This document shows positions 7,627 to 17,112 of a DNA stretch of 64,000 bases, piece after piece. Where the stretch lies: NCBI GenBank assembly GCA_964554185.1, contig CAZKNJ010000005.1:9918-73917 (forward strand), given 5' to 3'. Every line of letters starts with the position of its first letter. Position 1 is the stretch's first letter. The notes beneath the pieces are model-generated. The model had not been told where the DNA came from. It did not search any database and saw only the letters and a list, made by a program, of their open reading frames with translations. Position numbers and translations under genes: made by a program. Origin of the DNA: CAZKNJ01 sp964554185 (GTDB taxonomy: Bacteria; 4484-113).

Positions 7627-10600
7627 TCAGCGCTGGTTGAGGCTGTTGAGGCTGGGCGGTGGAAGCGTGATGATTATGTACTCGCCCCCGCTGGTGTAGT
7701 CGCCCACCGTTATAGTGATGTTGCCGCTTTGCGCGCCCGCGGGCACCTTCACCGCCAGCTCGCTGACGCTCCAGTAAACGATGTCTCCCGGTGGCACCGT
7801 CTTGTTGTTGTAGAACTTGACGGATCCGCCGCTGGAGCTCGTGCCGAAACCGGAGCCGTAGATCGTCACCAGGTAGCCGGGGTAAGCGCGATCGCGCGAG
7901 AGGCTGTCTATATGAGGGATGGGCGTGAAGTCTATGCCGTTGCTGGTGCCCGCGGCGGTGGTGACCTTCACCGGGCCTTTGGTGATGCCCGCGGGGACTT
8001 TGACCTGAATCTCGCGGTTGCCCCAGGAGACGATATCGGGCGCGGTCACGCCGTTGAAGGTGACGGTGCTCGTGCCCTGCGAGGCGAGAAAGCCGCTGCC
8101 CAGCACGGAGATGGTGTTGCCCGCGATTTCGGCGTTGGGATTGAGCGAAGAGATGGAGGGCTTGATGGTGAAGGACTGGGAGGAGGCGGCCGAGGAGCTG
8201 CCAATGGTCACATACACCGGCCCGTTGACCGCGTCGGCAGGGACGGTGCAGATAATGGAGCCGGAGAACCACATGGAAACGCTGGCTTCAACCAGCCCGC
8301 TCACGCCGGTGAACTTGACCTTGTCGGTGGTGGGATTATAGGTGTCGCCAATGCCCAGAAAGTTGTTGCCGAACACTGAAAACGCCGCGCCCGCGGTGGC
8401 GCTAAGCGGGAAGATGCTGGAGATGGACTGGTTCCGGACAATCAGGTTGACGCTCGCGCTGGCCATGAGCGGGAACTCGTCATAGGCGCGCACTTCAAAG
8501 GTGTTGTCGCCGCCGTGCAGGTTGAGCGTGTTGAACGAGTAGGAATAAGGTGGAATCGTGTCCGTGCCCTTGAGCGTGTTGTTGACCCACAACTCGGTCT
8601 TCGTAACCTCCACATCGTCGGTGGCGGTGGCGGTGATGGTGATAGTGCCGCTCACGACATCATTGTTGTTGTGGCTGGTGATGTTTACGCTGGGCGGATT
8701 GGTGGATTTCTGCAGCCGGAAGTCGTCTATAAACCAGCCGACGGAGTTGACGGTGTTGTCGCCTTCCATCAGGAAGACAACCTGGATGGACTGGCCCAGG
8801 TAGTCGTCCAACAGGATGCTCTCCTGCGTCCAGGAGAACAGCTGGTTGTGGTACTCACCAACGATATAGTATTCGCCGTCGCCGGTGTTGACCGTGACGA
8901 ATCCGCCGTCGCCCGAGTTGCCAAACTGGTGCTTATGGTAGAACTTCACGCGCACATGCTGGGCGTAGCTGAGATCAAACACCGGCGAATACAGCAGGTC
9001 GTATTCGCTGTTGCCATAGGAGCTGCCGCCGGTGTCGCCCATCTTGAACGAGTGCGTCGGGCTGTAGGCGTCGGAGGTGGTGAGATGCCAACTGGTGGAG
9101 CCGCTCTGGTCGTCGCTCCACCAGCCGGCAGTGCCTGCTTCGAAGTCGGTGAAGTAGTCCGGCTGAAGCACACTGTTGTTCACCGTCACGTTGATGCTGG
9201 CTTCTTTGCGGTTGGCCTTGTCGTCAAAGGCGACGGCCTGAAGCTTGTAGCTGGTATTGGGGAACTTGGTCGTGTCCCAGGTGATGGAAAAGGGCGAAGT
9301 GGTGTCTGTCGCCAGCAGGTAGTTGCCGGCGTAGAAGTAGACTTTCTTGATAGTCCCATCGCTGTCGCTGGCGCTGACCGAGAAAGTAACAAGTCCACTG
9401 ACGGTATCGTTGTCGGCGGGGGAGGTGATGCTGATGCTCGGAGCGGTACCCAGGCTGAAGCCCAGGGCGGCAGCCGCGTCCAGGCGGCGAATCGTGGTGT
9501 TATCCCACTCGCCGTCGGGCAGGTCAACGCCGGAACCTTCCAGGATGGCGCGCACCTGGTCAACCGTGAGGCTGGGATTGGCCGCCATCAGCAGCGCGCC
9601 GACGCCGGCCACCAGCGGAGTAGCCATGCTGGTGCCGGACTCGACATAATAGTCCGAGGAACTGCGGTTGTAGGTTGAGCGGAGGGATACGCCGGGCGCG
9701 GCAATGTCCAGCCAGGGGCCGTAGTTGCTGAAGTCCGCCCGCGCGTCGTCCACGTTGGTCGCGCCAACGGCAATGACGCTCTTGTGCCCCGCGGGATACC
9801 ACGGCTTGGTGAGCTCCTTGTTGCCGACTGCGGCAACCAGCAGCACGCCCTGGTCGTGGGCGTCCTCCAGCGCCTCGTTGAGGCTGTAAGAGAACCACGA
9901 GCCGGCAAAGCTCATATTAGCGATGTCTGCGCCGATTTCGGTCGCCAACGTCACCGCCTGCGCCGCCCGCGAGTAGTAGAGCTTGTTGGTGGAGTCGAAG
10001 ATACGGATAGGAATGATGCTCGCCTGGTAAGCGATTCCCACCACGCCCAGGCCGTTGTCACCTACCGCTGCGGCGATGCCGGCTACGTGGGTGCCGTGCC
10101 CGGCCGCGGTCACGCCGGTGGGGTCATGGGGGATGTTGTCGTCGTCCGCCAGATCCAGCTTCTCGTTGGGCCAGTAGTCCGGCGGGTTCATCACGTTGGC
10201 GTTCAGGTCTTCATGGTCGGGGACGGAGCTTGAGGTGTTGCCGTTGTAGCGCACGCCGGTGTCCAGGATGGCAATCTTGACTCCGCTGCCGGCGGTCGTA
10301 TCCCAGGCGGTCGCGGCGTTTATCTTCACCAAGCCCCAGAGGTTGGCTGGATAGTAAGGATCGTTGGGAACATACTCCAGCTCAAAACGGCCGTCGTACT
10401 CGGCGTACTCAATCTCGGATGGGTAAGCCGCCGGAAGGTCGCGCATCAGCTCGGCGGCGCGCTCAGGGCTGTCAAGCTGGTAGCAGGCCCAGTTGACGCG
10501 CCGAACGTAGGCCTCCTGGGACAGCTCCATCCCGTATTCACGGGCGAGGTAGCGGGCGAAGAGCGCGGGGCCTTCATTTTGGTACAGCACCGAGTTGGGC

Positions 10601-10845
10601 AGCGATTCGCCGCCCACTCCGGCGCCCACGGGCGGCTGCGCGCCTGGAGAGAACTTCAGGATGATGCGGTCGGGATAATACTCCAGCGGCGATTGCTCCA
10701 GCGCGACCTCGCGCGCGAACTCAGGCGCAACTCCGGAAGGCCCGGCGCCTTTCCGGCCGCACGCTATACCCGCCGCAAGCATCAGCAGCGCGAACGCTAC
10801 TACCACCGCTATGAGCCGCGGCGCACGAATTAGCCGACTGTACAT
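7627..10845 (-). CDS. Subtilisin-like (S8) serine peptidase lipoprotein with Ig and IPT repeats
   Basis: ATG 10845 begins a lipoprotein signal (LMLAAGIAC); the frame continues upstream but there overlaps purA. 1072 residues. A propeptide-like region (about 45-165) precedes an S8 domain with D195 (ILDTG), H250 (GHGTHVAG), oxyanion N342 and S406 (SGTSMATP). After it come an Ig-like module opening SITSPADNDTVSG, a jelly-roll/MAM-like region ending GWFIDDF, another Ig-like module and three IPT repeats. The protein ends TLPPPSLNSLNQR, a tail shared with four other proteins here. A TATAAT box lies 12 nt before the start, giving a very short leader. Predicted to be a surface-anchored or released protease; substrate unknown. 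Confidence 0.9.
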   Translation of the reverse strand: MYSRLIRAPRLIAVVVAFALLMLAAGIACGRKGAGPSGVAPEFAREVALEQSPLEYYPDRIILKFSPGAQPPVGAGVGGESLPNSVLYQNEGPALFARYLAREYGMELSQEAYVRRVNWACYQLDSPERAAELMRDLPAAYPSEIEYAEYDGRFELEYVPNDPYYPANLWGLVKINAATAWDTTAGSGVKIAILDTGVRYNGNTSSSVPDHEDLNANVMNPPDYWPNEKLDLADDDNIPHDPTGVTAAGHGTHVAGIAAAVGDNGLGVVGIAYQASIIPIRIFDSTNKLYYSRAAQAVTLATEIGADIANMSFAGSWFSYSLNEALEDAHDQGVLLVAAVGNKELTKPWYPAGHKSVIAVGATNVDDARADFSNYGPWLDIAAPGVSLRSTYNRSSSDYYVESGTSMATPLVAGVGALLMAANPSLTVDQVRAILEGSGVDLPDGEWDNTTIRRLDAAAALGFSLGTAPSISITSPADNDTVSGLVTFSVSASDSDGTIKKVYFYAGNYLLATDTTSPFSITWDTTKFPNTSYKLQAVAFDDKANRKEASINVTVNNSVLQPDYFTDFEAGTAGWWSDDQSGSTSWHLTTSDAYSPTHSFKMGDTGGSSYGNSEYDLLYSPVFDLSYAQHVRVKFYHKHQFGNSGDGGFVTVNTGDGEYYIVGEYHNQLFSWTQESILLDDYLGQSIQVVFLMEGDNTVNSVGWFIDDFRLQKSTNPPSVNITSHNNNDVVSGTITITATATDDVEVTKTELWVNNTLKGTDTIPPYSYSFNTLNLHGGDNTFEVRAYDEFPLMASASVNLIVRNQSISSIFPLSATAGAAFSVFGNNFLGIGDTYNPTTDKVKFTGVSGLVEASVSMWFSGSIICTVPADAVNGPVYVTIGSSSAASSQSFTIKPSISSLNPNAEIAGNTISVLGSGFLASQGTSTVTFNGVTAPDIVSWGNREIQVKVPAGITKGPVKVTTAAGTSNGIDFTPIPHIDSLSRDRAYPGYLVTIYGSGFGTSSSGGSVKFYNNKTVPPGDIVYWSVSELAVKVPAGAQSGNITITVGDYTSGGEYIIITLPPPSLNSLNQR

Positions 10846-10857
10846 CACCGCTATAGG

Positions 10858-10863
10858 ATTATA
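10858..10863 (-). promoter_or_regulatory. -10 box of the first S8 peptidase gene
   Basis: TATAAT on the minus strand 12 nt before ATG 10845; leader of about 5 nt. No -35 recognised. Confidence 0.45.
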
Positions 10864-10915
10864 CCTTGCAAATGCACTCGTGCATTCGCGCAGAAGCAGA
10901 AGGTTCAGGCGGCGG

Positions 10916-12202
10916 CTAGAGCTTCGAGGCGCGCAGAACGGTTTCGTCGTGATCAGGACCCACCGAGAGCAGACGAACGGGGACGGCAATATGCTGTTCC
11001 ACGAAGTCAACGAATGCGATTAGCTCAGGCGCCAGGTCGGACTCTGTTCGCGCCTCCCGGCTGGGACCCGTCCAGCCCGCAAACTCCGCATACTCCGGCG
11101 TGTAGCCCGCCAGCTCGGCATCGGACATCTCGCTCGTGTCAATCGTCTCGCCGTTTCTCTTGTAAGCCACGACGGCTTTGACACTTTCCAGCCCGTCCAG
11201 CACGTCAATCTTGGTGAGCGCAAGCTCGGTGCAGCCGTTGATGCGCAGCGCGTACTTTAGCAGCACCAGGTCAAGCCAGCCGCAGCGGCGCGGGCGTCCG
11301 GTGGTCGTGCCGTACTCCAGCCCGTGCTCGCGCATATGCTCGCAGAAAACGCCGGTGAGCTCGCTGGGGAAGGTGCCGTTGCCCACTCGGGTGGCATACG
11401 CCTTGGAAACACCTATCACGCGGGTGATTTCCGACGGCGCGATGCCCGTCCCCAGGCAAGCGCCCGCGGAGACGGTGTGGGAGCTGGTGACAAAGGGGTA
11501 AGTGCCGTAATCAATGTCCAGTAGCGCGCCCTGGGCACCCTCGCACAGCACATTGGCGCCCCGGCCCAGAACCGAACGCACGGTCTTGACCGAGCTGACC
11601 ACCAGCGGGGCGATGACCTCCGCCTGCTCCATCAAGCCGTCGTAGAGGGTATTAACACTCAACTCCTCCTTGAAGCCGTAGACACCGCGCAGAAGCGCGT
11701 TCTTGTAGGGAACGATGTCCTCCAGCCGCTGGCGCAACGTTTTCGGGTTGAGCAGGTCGCCTACCTGAATCCCGCTGCGGGAGAACTTGTCGGCGTAGCA
11801 TGGGCCGATGCCCTGCTTGGTGGTGCCGATGGAGCGGCTACCCAGCAGTTTCTCATGTAGCTCGTCCTGAAGGATATGGTAGGGCATCACGAGATGAGCC
11901 CGGCTGCCGATGAGGAGGTTATTGCTCCAGAGGCCCTTCTCCTGGAGGAAGCCAATCTCGCCGATGAGCCGACCGGGGTTCACCACCATGCCGTCGGCCA
12001 TCAGGCATTGGTGGTCGCGGTGCAATATAGCCGAGGGGAGGAGGTTGAACTTGTACGTCTCCCCGCCGGTCTTGACCGTGTGGCCGGCGTTGCTTCCGCC
12101 CTGGAATCTTACCGTAAGGTCAAAGTCCGCACCCAGGTAGTGCGCAAGCTTCCCCTTACCTTCGTCGCCCCACTGGGAGCCCGTGATTACTACAACCGTC
12201 AT
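10916..12202 (-). CDS. purA: Adenylosuccinate synthetase
   Basis: 428 residues, standard length. It starts with the family signature around GSQWGDEGKGKLAHYL (GTP-binding loop and catalytic Asp), followed by GGSNAGHTV containing the catalytic His, and later TTKQGIGPCYADK and TTTGRPRRCGWLD. It joins IMP and aspartate using GTP, the first committed step from IMP to AMP. A good sigma-70-type promoter lies 35-64 bp upstream (12237-12266). The gene sits between a SpoIID-domain gene and a secreted protease gene with no obvious functional link. Confidence 0.97.
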   Translation of the reverse strand: MTVVVITGSQWGDEGKGKLAHYLGADFDLTVRFQGGSNAGHTVKTGGETYKFNLLPSAILHRDHQCLMADGMVVNPGRLIGEIGFLQEKGLWSNNLLIGSRAHLVMPYHILQDELHEKLLGSRSIGTTKQGIGPCYADKFSRSGIQVGDLLNPKTLRQRLEDIVPYKNALLRGVYGFKEELSVNTLYDGLMEQAEVIAPLVVSSVKTVRSVLGRGANVLCEGAQGALLDIDYGTYPFVTSSHTVSAGACLGTGIAPSEITRVIGVSKAYATRVGNGTFPSELTGVFCEHMREHGLEYGTTTGRPRRCGWLDLVLLKYALRINGCTELALTKIDVLDGLESVKAVVAYKRNGETIDTSEMSDAELAGYTPEYAEFAGWTGPSREARTESDLAPELIAFVDFVEQHIAVPVRLLSVGPDHDETVLRASKL

Positions 12203-12236
12203 TAGCGCTCGTCCGTACTGAGATTATGAAAAGGGA

Positions 12237-12266
12237 ATTGTAGGCGGCGGGCCTAGGGCGGGTCAA
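12237..12266 (-). promoter_or_regulatory. Sigma-70-type promoter of purA
   Basis: On the minus strand TTGACC (12266-12261) and TACAAT (12242-12237) are separated by 18 bp. Transcription would start near 12230, leaving a leader of about 28 nt before the purA ATG. The upstream SpoIID gene ends at 12325, so purA can be transcribed on its own. Confidence 0.6.
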
Positions 12267-12324
12267 CTTGGACAACTCGCCGAAGTAAGCTACAATATAC
12301 GAAATACCCCCAGGCAGCTTTGGC

Positions 12325-13692
12325 TTACAGCCCTGGCATCCGCTCCCGTCCCAGCTCGCCGATGTGCTGTATCTCCACTCCGGTGTAGTAGTGCTGGACT
12401 ATCTGCCGCCACGAGGCCCCGTGCTCGGCCATATATTTGGCGCCGTACTGGGACATCCCCACGCCGTGGCCGTAGCCGCCGCCGGCGAAACGAACCGCTG
12501 CGGCCTCGGAGACGCGCTCCAGCAGCTTCTGGGTTCCGCGCAGATACTCGGCGCGGCCCGCGCCGGACAGCACGGAGTTGCGCATCTTCATCTCTGAAGT
12601 GCCGTCAGCCGAGATAACATAGGCGCGCTTCCACTCCTCCAGGTCCACCAGGCCTTCGCCGGGCCGTCCCACCAGCTCCACGGTGAAGCTGGGGCTGCGC
12701 ATCACATTCAGCCCGATTAGCTTGCGTACCTGCGCGGGAGTGAGCTGAACCTTACCGGCGTCGCCGCGGAACTCCAGGTGGCAGGTGGGATCGCGCGCGT
12801 CCGGTGGCGAGACGATGACGGATTGCAGCGCGCCGAGGCGGTGGCCGGCGGCGGTGAGTAGACCTCCAAACTCGGCGAAGGTGTAGGAGAGCTCCCAGCT
12901 GTCGTAGGGAGATTCCTCGGGGCTGGGGACGCTCACCAGATAGGGATACTCGCCGTTGCGCGTCTGGCCGCCGCAGCAGGAATGGTAGTAAGCGACGATG
13001 GGCGAGCCGTCGTAGGTGATAACCATACCCTCGGTGGCCTTGATGGCGGCGTCGGCAGCGGGGTGCTCGCGGGCCACGCCGCCGTACATCTGGTCGCCCA
13101 CGGTGCCAACGACATCATAGGCGCGACCGCGGTTGGCCTGGGCGCGCTGGAGGACGTAAGTGCGGGCGGCCACTGCCTGCGCCTTCACCGCTTCGGGGTG
13201 CCACAGCGCCGGCATCTCCGCGGGCACCACGCCGCGCAAGTAGTCTTCCACATCTACCAAATTAATGAGCAGCAGGCCGCCGGCGCCGTCGCCTTGAACG
13301 CGGAAGCCGCCGCGATAGCGGTTGCCGCCGAAAGAGAGAAACCCCTTTGCGGGCTGGAGGATGAGAGAAGCGCCCTTGAAACCCGCTGCCTTCACCTCAC
13401 CGCCAGATGAGCTGAGCTTGATGGGAGGCTTGGCCTCACCCAGCCTGGAGCCATCGGCGGCAAGAATAGCGATTGCTCCTTCAGCGCCGATGCTCAGCTC
13501 GCGTTGTCCGCTGCTGAGCAGGACGCGGATGATGCGCGCAGGCGCGGAAGAAAAGGGGGCAGCGGCGACCGAGGGCTGGCTATCCTGCACTTCATCGGCG
13601 GGGCCGATAGCAGCCGCGGTCAACAGGGCGAGAGCCAGCGCCAGCGGTAGAAGCCGCAGGGCGGAAGACACACACCAACGTGCCGCGAACAT
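12325..13692 (-). CDS. SpoIID/LytB domain protein (putative secreted glycan-lytic enzyme)
   Basis: 455 residues with an N-terminal signal peptide (LLPLALALALLTAAAIGPA). The SpoIID core is recognisable from YLRGVVPAEMPALWHPEAVKAQAVAARTY, then the Cys pair in YYHSCCGGQTRNGEYPYL and the C-terminal GGGYGHGVGMSQYGA stretch. SpoIID-family proteins cut denuded peptidoglycan in sporulating Firmicutes, but homologues occur widely in non-sporulating diderms; here a role in wall turnover is inferred. The ATG at 13692 faces the tetraheme cytochrome gene at 13755 across a 62-bp divergent region. Confidence 0.85.
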   Translation of the reverse strand: MFAARWCVSSALRLLPLALALALLTAAAIGPADEVQDSQPSVAAAPFSSAPARIIRVLLSSGQRELSIGAEGAIAILAADGSRLGEAKPPIKLSSSGGEVKAAGFKGASLILQPAKGFLSFGGNRYRGGFRVQGDGAGGLLLINLVDVEDYLRGVVPAEMPALWHPEAVKAQAVAARTYVLQRAQANRGRAYDVVGTVGDQMYGGVAREHPAADAAIKATEGMVITYDGSPIVAYYHSCCGGQTRNGEYPYLVSVPSPEESPYDSWELSYTFAEFGGLLTAAGHRLGALQSVIVSPPDARDPTCHLEFRGDAGKVQLTPAQVRKLIGLNVMRSPSFTVELVGRPGEGLVDLEEWKRAYVISADGTSEMKMRNSVLSGAGRAEYLRGTQKLLERVSEAAAVRFAGGGYGHGVGMSQYGAKYMAEHGASWRQIVQHYYTGVEIQHIGELGRERMPGL

Positions 13693-13730
13693 GCGTTTGA
13701 TTCTAGCAGCACCCTGGCATTAGTGCCGAA

Positions 13731-13739
13731 TGATATAAT
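13731..13739 (+). promoter_or_regulatory. Extended -10 promoter of the tetraheme cytochrome gene
   Basis: TGATATAAT matches an extended -10 (TGnTATAAT). No convincing -35 is visible, which fits an extended -10 promoter. The GTG start at 13755 is 15 nt past the box, so the leader would be only about 8-9 nt. Confidence 0.5.
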
Positions 13740-13754
13740 CGTGGCGGGTTAATT

Positions 13755-14309
13755 GTGCTTGACTTGGGAGGAATACTACGGTTTCGACGGCTAACGGCGG
13801 CAATTGTACTGGCTGCCGCCACGGCGTTGTTGCTCGCCGCCAGCCCCCCCTCAGATGAACCCGGCAAGTCTGCCGACAAGGACATGCCGTCCTATGTGGG
13901 CAGCAACTTCAAGACGTGCAAGAAGTGCCACACGCAACAGGTGCAGATACTCGCCCAGAGCGGGATGGCGAGCACTTATGAACGGCTAAGCTCTGAAGAG
14001 CGCACGGGGACGGGATGCGTGCCGTGCCACACCACCGGCTTTGGACGCAAGACGGGCTTCCGCTCGGTGAAGGACACGCCGGGGCTGGTGAACGTGCAAT
14101 GCGAGGAGTGCCATGGGCCGGCCTCGCAGCACCTGGAAGTACCCATCACCGCCAAGGAACTGCGCAGGGACACGCAATCAATGCCGAATGAGGAGGACTG
14201 CCAGCGCTGCCATAACGAGAAGTCGCCGACCTTCGACGGGTTTGACTACACCGAAGCGCTGGCGGCGATCAAGCACTGGGACGACACCGAGCCCGCCGGG
14301 CCAGAGTAG
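13755..14309 (+). CDS. Tetraheme c-type cytochrome (c554-like), periplasmic
   Basis: 184 residues: an N-terminal hydrophobic signal (IVLAAATALLLAASP) and four CXXCH motifs (CKKCH, CVPCH, CEECH, CQRCH). The spacing and the stretches around CVPCHTTGFG, CEECHGPASQH and a terminal IKHW closely match the other small tetraheme protein at 57546-58046, so they are paralogues. The GTG start was chosen because it begins the signal peptide and lies just after the -10 box. Probably a periplasmic electron carrier. A putative lipoprotein gene follows 46 bp downstream in the same direction. Confidence 0.85.
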   Translation: MLDLGGILRFRRLTAAIVLAAATALLLAASPPSDEPGKSADKDMPSYVGSNFKTCKKCHTQQVQILAQSGMASTYERLSSEERTGTGCVPCHTTGFGRKTGFRSVKDTPGLVNVQCEECHGPASQHLEVPITAKELRRDTQSMPNEEDCQRCHNEKSPTFDGFDYTEALAAIKHWDDTEPAGPE

Positions 14310-14355
14310 GGATTTCCCGGGCGGGCCGGAAGGAAACTTGAGTGAGGTGGACGCG

Positions 14356-14922
14356 ATGAAGGTAGTTAGCATAATTGTGCTGCTGGCCGTTACACTCGTG
14401 TGCGGCTGCTCCAAGCCGGATCCCCGGCTGGCGCTGTTGGAGGGCGAGGATCTCGGCCTCGGCGTCACACTGAGGACGCCGTTCAGCCAGGTGCCGGATC
14501 TCATCGCCCAGTCGCTGGGCCGCAAGATTGCGCACAACAATCTATCCAAGGACGACCGCTTCTGGAAGTACGAGGACACCTACGGGGACTACCGCTTTAT
14601 TATCGGCGACATCAACCAGGACGGCGGTGTGGACTTCATCAGCATTCTGGTGGCGGAGAACAAGGGCGACCGCACCATGCTGGCCAACAACTTCGCGAAG
14701 GAGTTTCCGCAGGTGAAGACGCGCTTTGGTATCACCGTCGGCTCCGGCGTGGAGGATATGACCACCGCTTACATGCAGGGAACCGGCGTGAGGGCTGAGG
14801 TGCTGCGCATTGACGCGCCGGACTGGCACCTGCTGTTCCGCACGCGGGGTAACACTATCATCGGCTTGCGGCTGATGGACGATTTCGTGAGCACGCTGCC
14901 GCTCGCCAACCTGGAGAAGTGA
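14356..14922 (+). CDS. Putative lipoprotein, function unknown
   Basis: 188 residues. ATG 14356, preceded by a GAGTGAGGTGG ribosome-binding region, opens a short signal with a lipobox-like cysteine (LLAVTLVCGC); longer versions of the frame run through the cytochrome gene and are discarded. The rest is a compact alpha/beta-looking globular domain with no motif I recognise; DINQDGGVD resembles a calcium loop, but only one is present. It probably shares a transcript with the tetraheme cytochrome, so a link to electron transfer is possible but unproven. Confidence 0.65.
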   Translation: MKVVSIIVLLAVTLVCGCSKPDPRLALLEGEDLGLGVTLRTPFSQVPDLIAQSLGRKIAHNNLSKDDRFWKYEDTYGDYRFIIGDINQDGGVDFISILVAENKGDRTMLANNFAKEFPQVKTRFGITVGSGVEDMTTAYMQGTGVRAEVLRIDAPDWHLLFRTRGNTIIGLRLMDDFVSTLPLANLEK

Positions 14923-14951
14923 CGCCGGGCTGCCGCCGGCCACTCGTTGCG

Positions 14952-14984
14952 GGCTCCCAGTGGGAGCCGGGCTGGTCAGCCCGG
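14952..14984. terminator. Two abutting palindromes between convergent genes, likely bidirectional terminator
   Basis: GGCTCCCAGTGGGAGCC (14952-14968) is followed by CCGGGCTGGTCAGCCCGG (14967-14984). Both are near-perfect hairpins between the stop of the lipoprotein gene (+) and the stop of the papain-like gene (-). There is no long T run. The second hairpin shares AGCCCGGCGTAC with sequence near 23100, so it may be a dispersed intergenic repeat. Confidence 0.45.
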
Positions 14985-15012
14985 CGTACCCGAAGTACCA
15001 CATGCGTGTGGG

Positions 15013-17028
15013 CTAGTACTGCCCCAGGGCACCAAGGCCGGGCGGGGGTAGCACTAACAACAGCCACGCGCCGGCGGAATCAACTCCGTTGACCGTGACC
15101 GCCACATCGCCGCGCAGAGCGCCAGTGGGGATGTGCAACACAATCTCGGTTTCACCCCAGGAGACGATATCGCCCGGCGCAGCCATAACCGGCCCGGTGA
15201 AGGTGACGGTGCTGCCGCCCATATCATCGCCGAAGCTGGTGCCGCCGATAGCGAGTTGCTGCCCTACCCAAGTGCGGGTCGGGTTGAACGAGAGGATTTT
15301 CGCGCGCGGGGTGAATTGAAGGCCGTTGCTCTCGCCGGCGGTGACGGTTACGGTTAGGTCGGACTGGGTGACCGCGGGCGGGATAGTGATCTCTATTTCG
15401 CTGTTGCTCCAGGAGACGATGGAGCATTCCACGCCACCTATAGCGACAAGGCTGTCCTCATTCGAGGAGTTGCCGAAGCCGGTGCCTTCAACCGCGATGC
15501 CGCCTCCGACAATCTGGACATTGGGCGTGAGCGCGTCCAGATGGGGCTGCACGGTGAAATCAAAACCGGCAGTAACCTGCGCGCCGTTGATATCCACCAT
15601 CACCGGCCCGGTGACAGCATCGGCGGGGACGGATGCGGTGATGGTGTCGGCCTGCCAGTCGCTCACCGACGCCTGGGTCCAGCCCGAAGCGCCGGTGAAG
15701 TAGAGCTTATCGGTGGCGGGATTGTAGGTGTCGCCGTTGCCGCCGAGGAAGTAGGTTCCCTCAATGGTCACGGCCGCGCCGGTAGTGGCGGAATCCGGGT
15801 CCGCGCCGGTGATAGTGTGGTTTTCAACACTGGCGGTTATCTGCTCCTCGTACCATACGGACGTGTCATCCTCTGCATAGACCTTGAGCGTATGCTCTCC
15901 TCCGTGGTAGTCGGTGGTGTCCCAGGAATACTCGTACGGTTCGCTAGTAAAGTCGGCGACCATCTCGCCGTCAATGTACATTTCTACAAGATCGACGCCC
16001 GTGTTATCGGATACGTCCGCGGTGAAATCGGCCGTTCCCGAAACTGTAGCGTCATCTGACGGAGCCGTGATGGTTATGGACGGCGGCTTCAGGAAGCGCT
16101 GCCGAACATCTTCGTTGTAAGAACCCACCATCTTGCAGCAGTACACGCCAGCGTCTTCATTCAGGAAAGTGTCGTAGCCTATCCAGAGGTAACCGTTATC
16201 GCCCCAACTGGCGCTCCAGCTGTTGCGCACTTTGAACGCTTCTTTGGAATCGTCATAGCCGACGACGCACATCGCGTGCCCGCCAATACTGGGCCCGGTG
16301 TAGTTCCATACTTCGCCAGCCTCATAGCCGAAAATCGCACTATCTACGTCTGTGCGCATCACGAGGACGCGCCCTTCGTTGGCGAGCACTTCTTTGATGG
16401 GAGTTATCTCACCCTCCTCCCAGTACCCGAAGACGAAAGACCAGCTGTCTATCTGCAGAAGCTCCGCGTCGTCGTATGCGTCGTCGCTGGTGCAATCACT
16501 CGTGCACACATTAACGTACGGGCAGTTCTCTTCGCTAGAGGTGCCGTCAGTCTCTAAGAATTCCACCAACATCCAAGTGGTTCGTCCCGCATATGGTCCG
16601 CAGTCGGTGCCGGTTTTGCGGTATAACCACTTAGGGCTGGATAGATTGAAATCACTGTCGAAATCCCAGCCGTAGTATGTGTAGATGCTCCCCAGCTCGT
16701 AGTCATACGCGCCGGGGCCCACAGCGAATGCGGTGCAGGAGCCAATGCTCCCCTGGTCTCTCACCGGTGAGCAGCCGCTCGAAAGGTCAACAGACGACGG
16801 CAAGTCCGAAACCTGGCGCCGCGCTTCCCCTTCCGGCGAAGAAGCCCAGCGTTCCTTATCAAGCCGGGAAATATCACTCTCGGACCATTCATCGCCCAGC
16901 GCGCGGGTTTCATGTTTGCCCAAAGCCAGCTGTTCGAGCGTGACCTCGACAGCATCAACCGCCACAACCACCACCAACACATCGCCGTTAGCCGTGGTGT
17001 AAGGCTCATATGACTGAAGCGTCAGCAC
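15013..17028 (-). CDS. Papain-family (C1A) cysteine peptidase with Ig and IPT repeats, main part of an interrupted gene
   Basis: The peptidase domain holds the full C1A set: C98 in DQGSIGSCTAFAV, H251 in GGHAMCVVGYDD and N269 in VRNSWSASWGDNGY (numbering from the GTG at 17028, 671 residues). An Ig-like module (PSITITAPSDDATVSG) and IPT repeats follow, and the protein ends VLPPPGLGALGQY. The reading frame stays open for 28 codons before this GTG with sensible residues (FQVGFGNVSSDSWDWYQGP), until a single TGA at 17113-17115. Beyond that TGA the same frame codes a lipoprotein N terminus (17113-17658). The gene is therefore best seen as one 2646-bp gene broken by one stop, not as two independent genes. 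The last about 730 bp are identical to the neighbouring S8 gene. Confidence 0.8.
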   Translation of the reverse strand: MLTLQSYEPYTTANGDVLVVVVAVDAVEVTLEQLALGKHETRALGDEWSESDISRLDKERWASSPEGEARRQVSDLPSSVDLSSGCSPVRDQGSIGSCTAFAVGPGAYDYELGSIYTYYGWDFDSDFNLSSPKWLYRKTGTDCGPYAGRTTWMLVEFLETDGTSSEENCPYVNVCTSDCTSDDAYDDAELLQIDSWSFVFGYWEEGEITPIKEVLANEGRVLVMRTDVDSAIFGYEAGEVWNYTGPSIGGHAMCVVGYDDSKEAFKVRNSWSASWGDNGYLWIGYDTFLNEDAGVYCCKMVGSYNEDVRQRFLKPPSITITAPSDDATVSGTADFTADVSDNTGVDLVEMYIDGEMVADFTSEPYEYSWDTTDYHGGEHTLKVYAEDDTSVWYEEQITASVENHTITGADPDSATTGAAVTIEGTYFLGGNGDTYNPATDKLYFTGASGWTQASVSDWQADTITASVPADAVTGPVMVDINGAQVTAGFDFTVQPHLDALTPNVQIVGGGIAVEGTGFGNSSNEDSLVAIGGVECSIVSWSNSEIEITIPPAVTQSDLTVTVTAGESNGLQFTPRAKILSFNPTRTWVGQQLAIGGTSFGDDMGGSTVTFTGPVMAAPGDIVSWGETEIVLHIPTGALRGDVAVTVNGVDSAGAWLLLVLPPPGLGALGQY
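15041..15768. repeat. 728-bp direct repeat, copy 1 (3' end of papain-like gene)
   Basis: Identical by eye to 17786-18513 (constant offset of 2745 bp). It codes the C-terminal IPT repeats and the PPPxL tail. The match stops abruptly at both ends, inside the two coding sequences. A recent duplication or gene conversion is the simplest reading; identity including silent positions means it is recent or maintained. Confidence 0.9.
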
Positions 17029-17112
17029 ATCGTCGCGCGGCCCCTGGTACCAATCCCAGGAGTCACTGGAGACGTTGCCGAAACCGACCTGGAACTCAGG
17101 CCTGTCAACGCC

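Noticed and set aside
8515..9678. Long open frame of 387 codons antisense to the S8 peptidase gene (similar ones at 31538-32695, 47054-48109 and 49759-50958)
   Set aside because: GC-rich opposite-strand shadow: low-complexity Val/Gly/Arg/His composition, no signal or domain, and the other strand codes well-recognised proteins.
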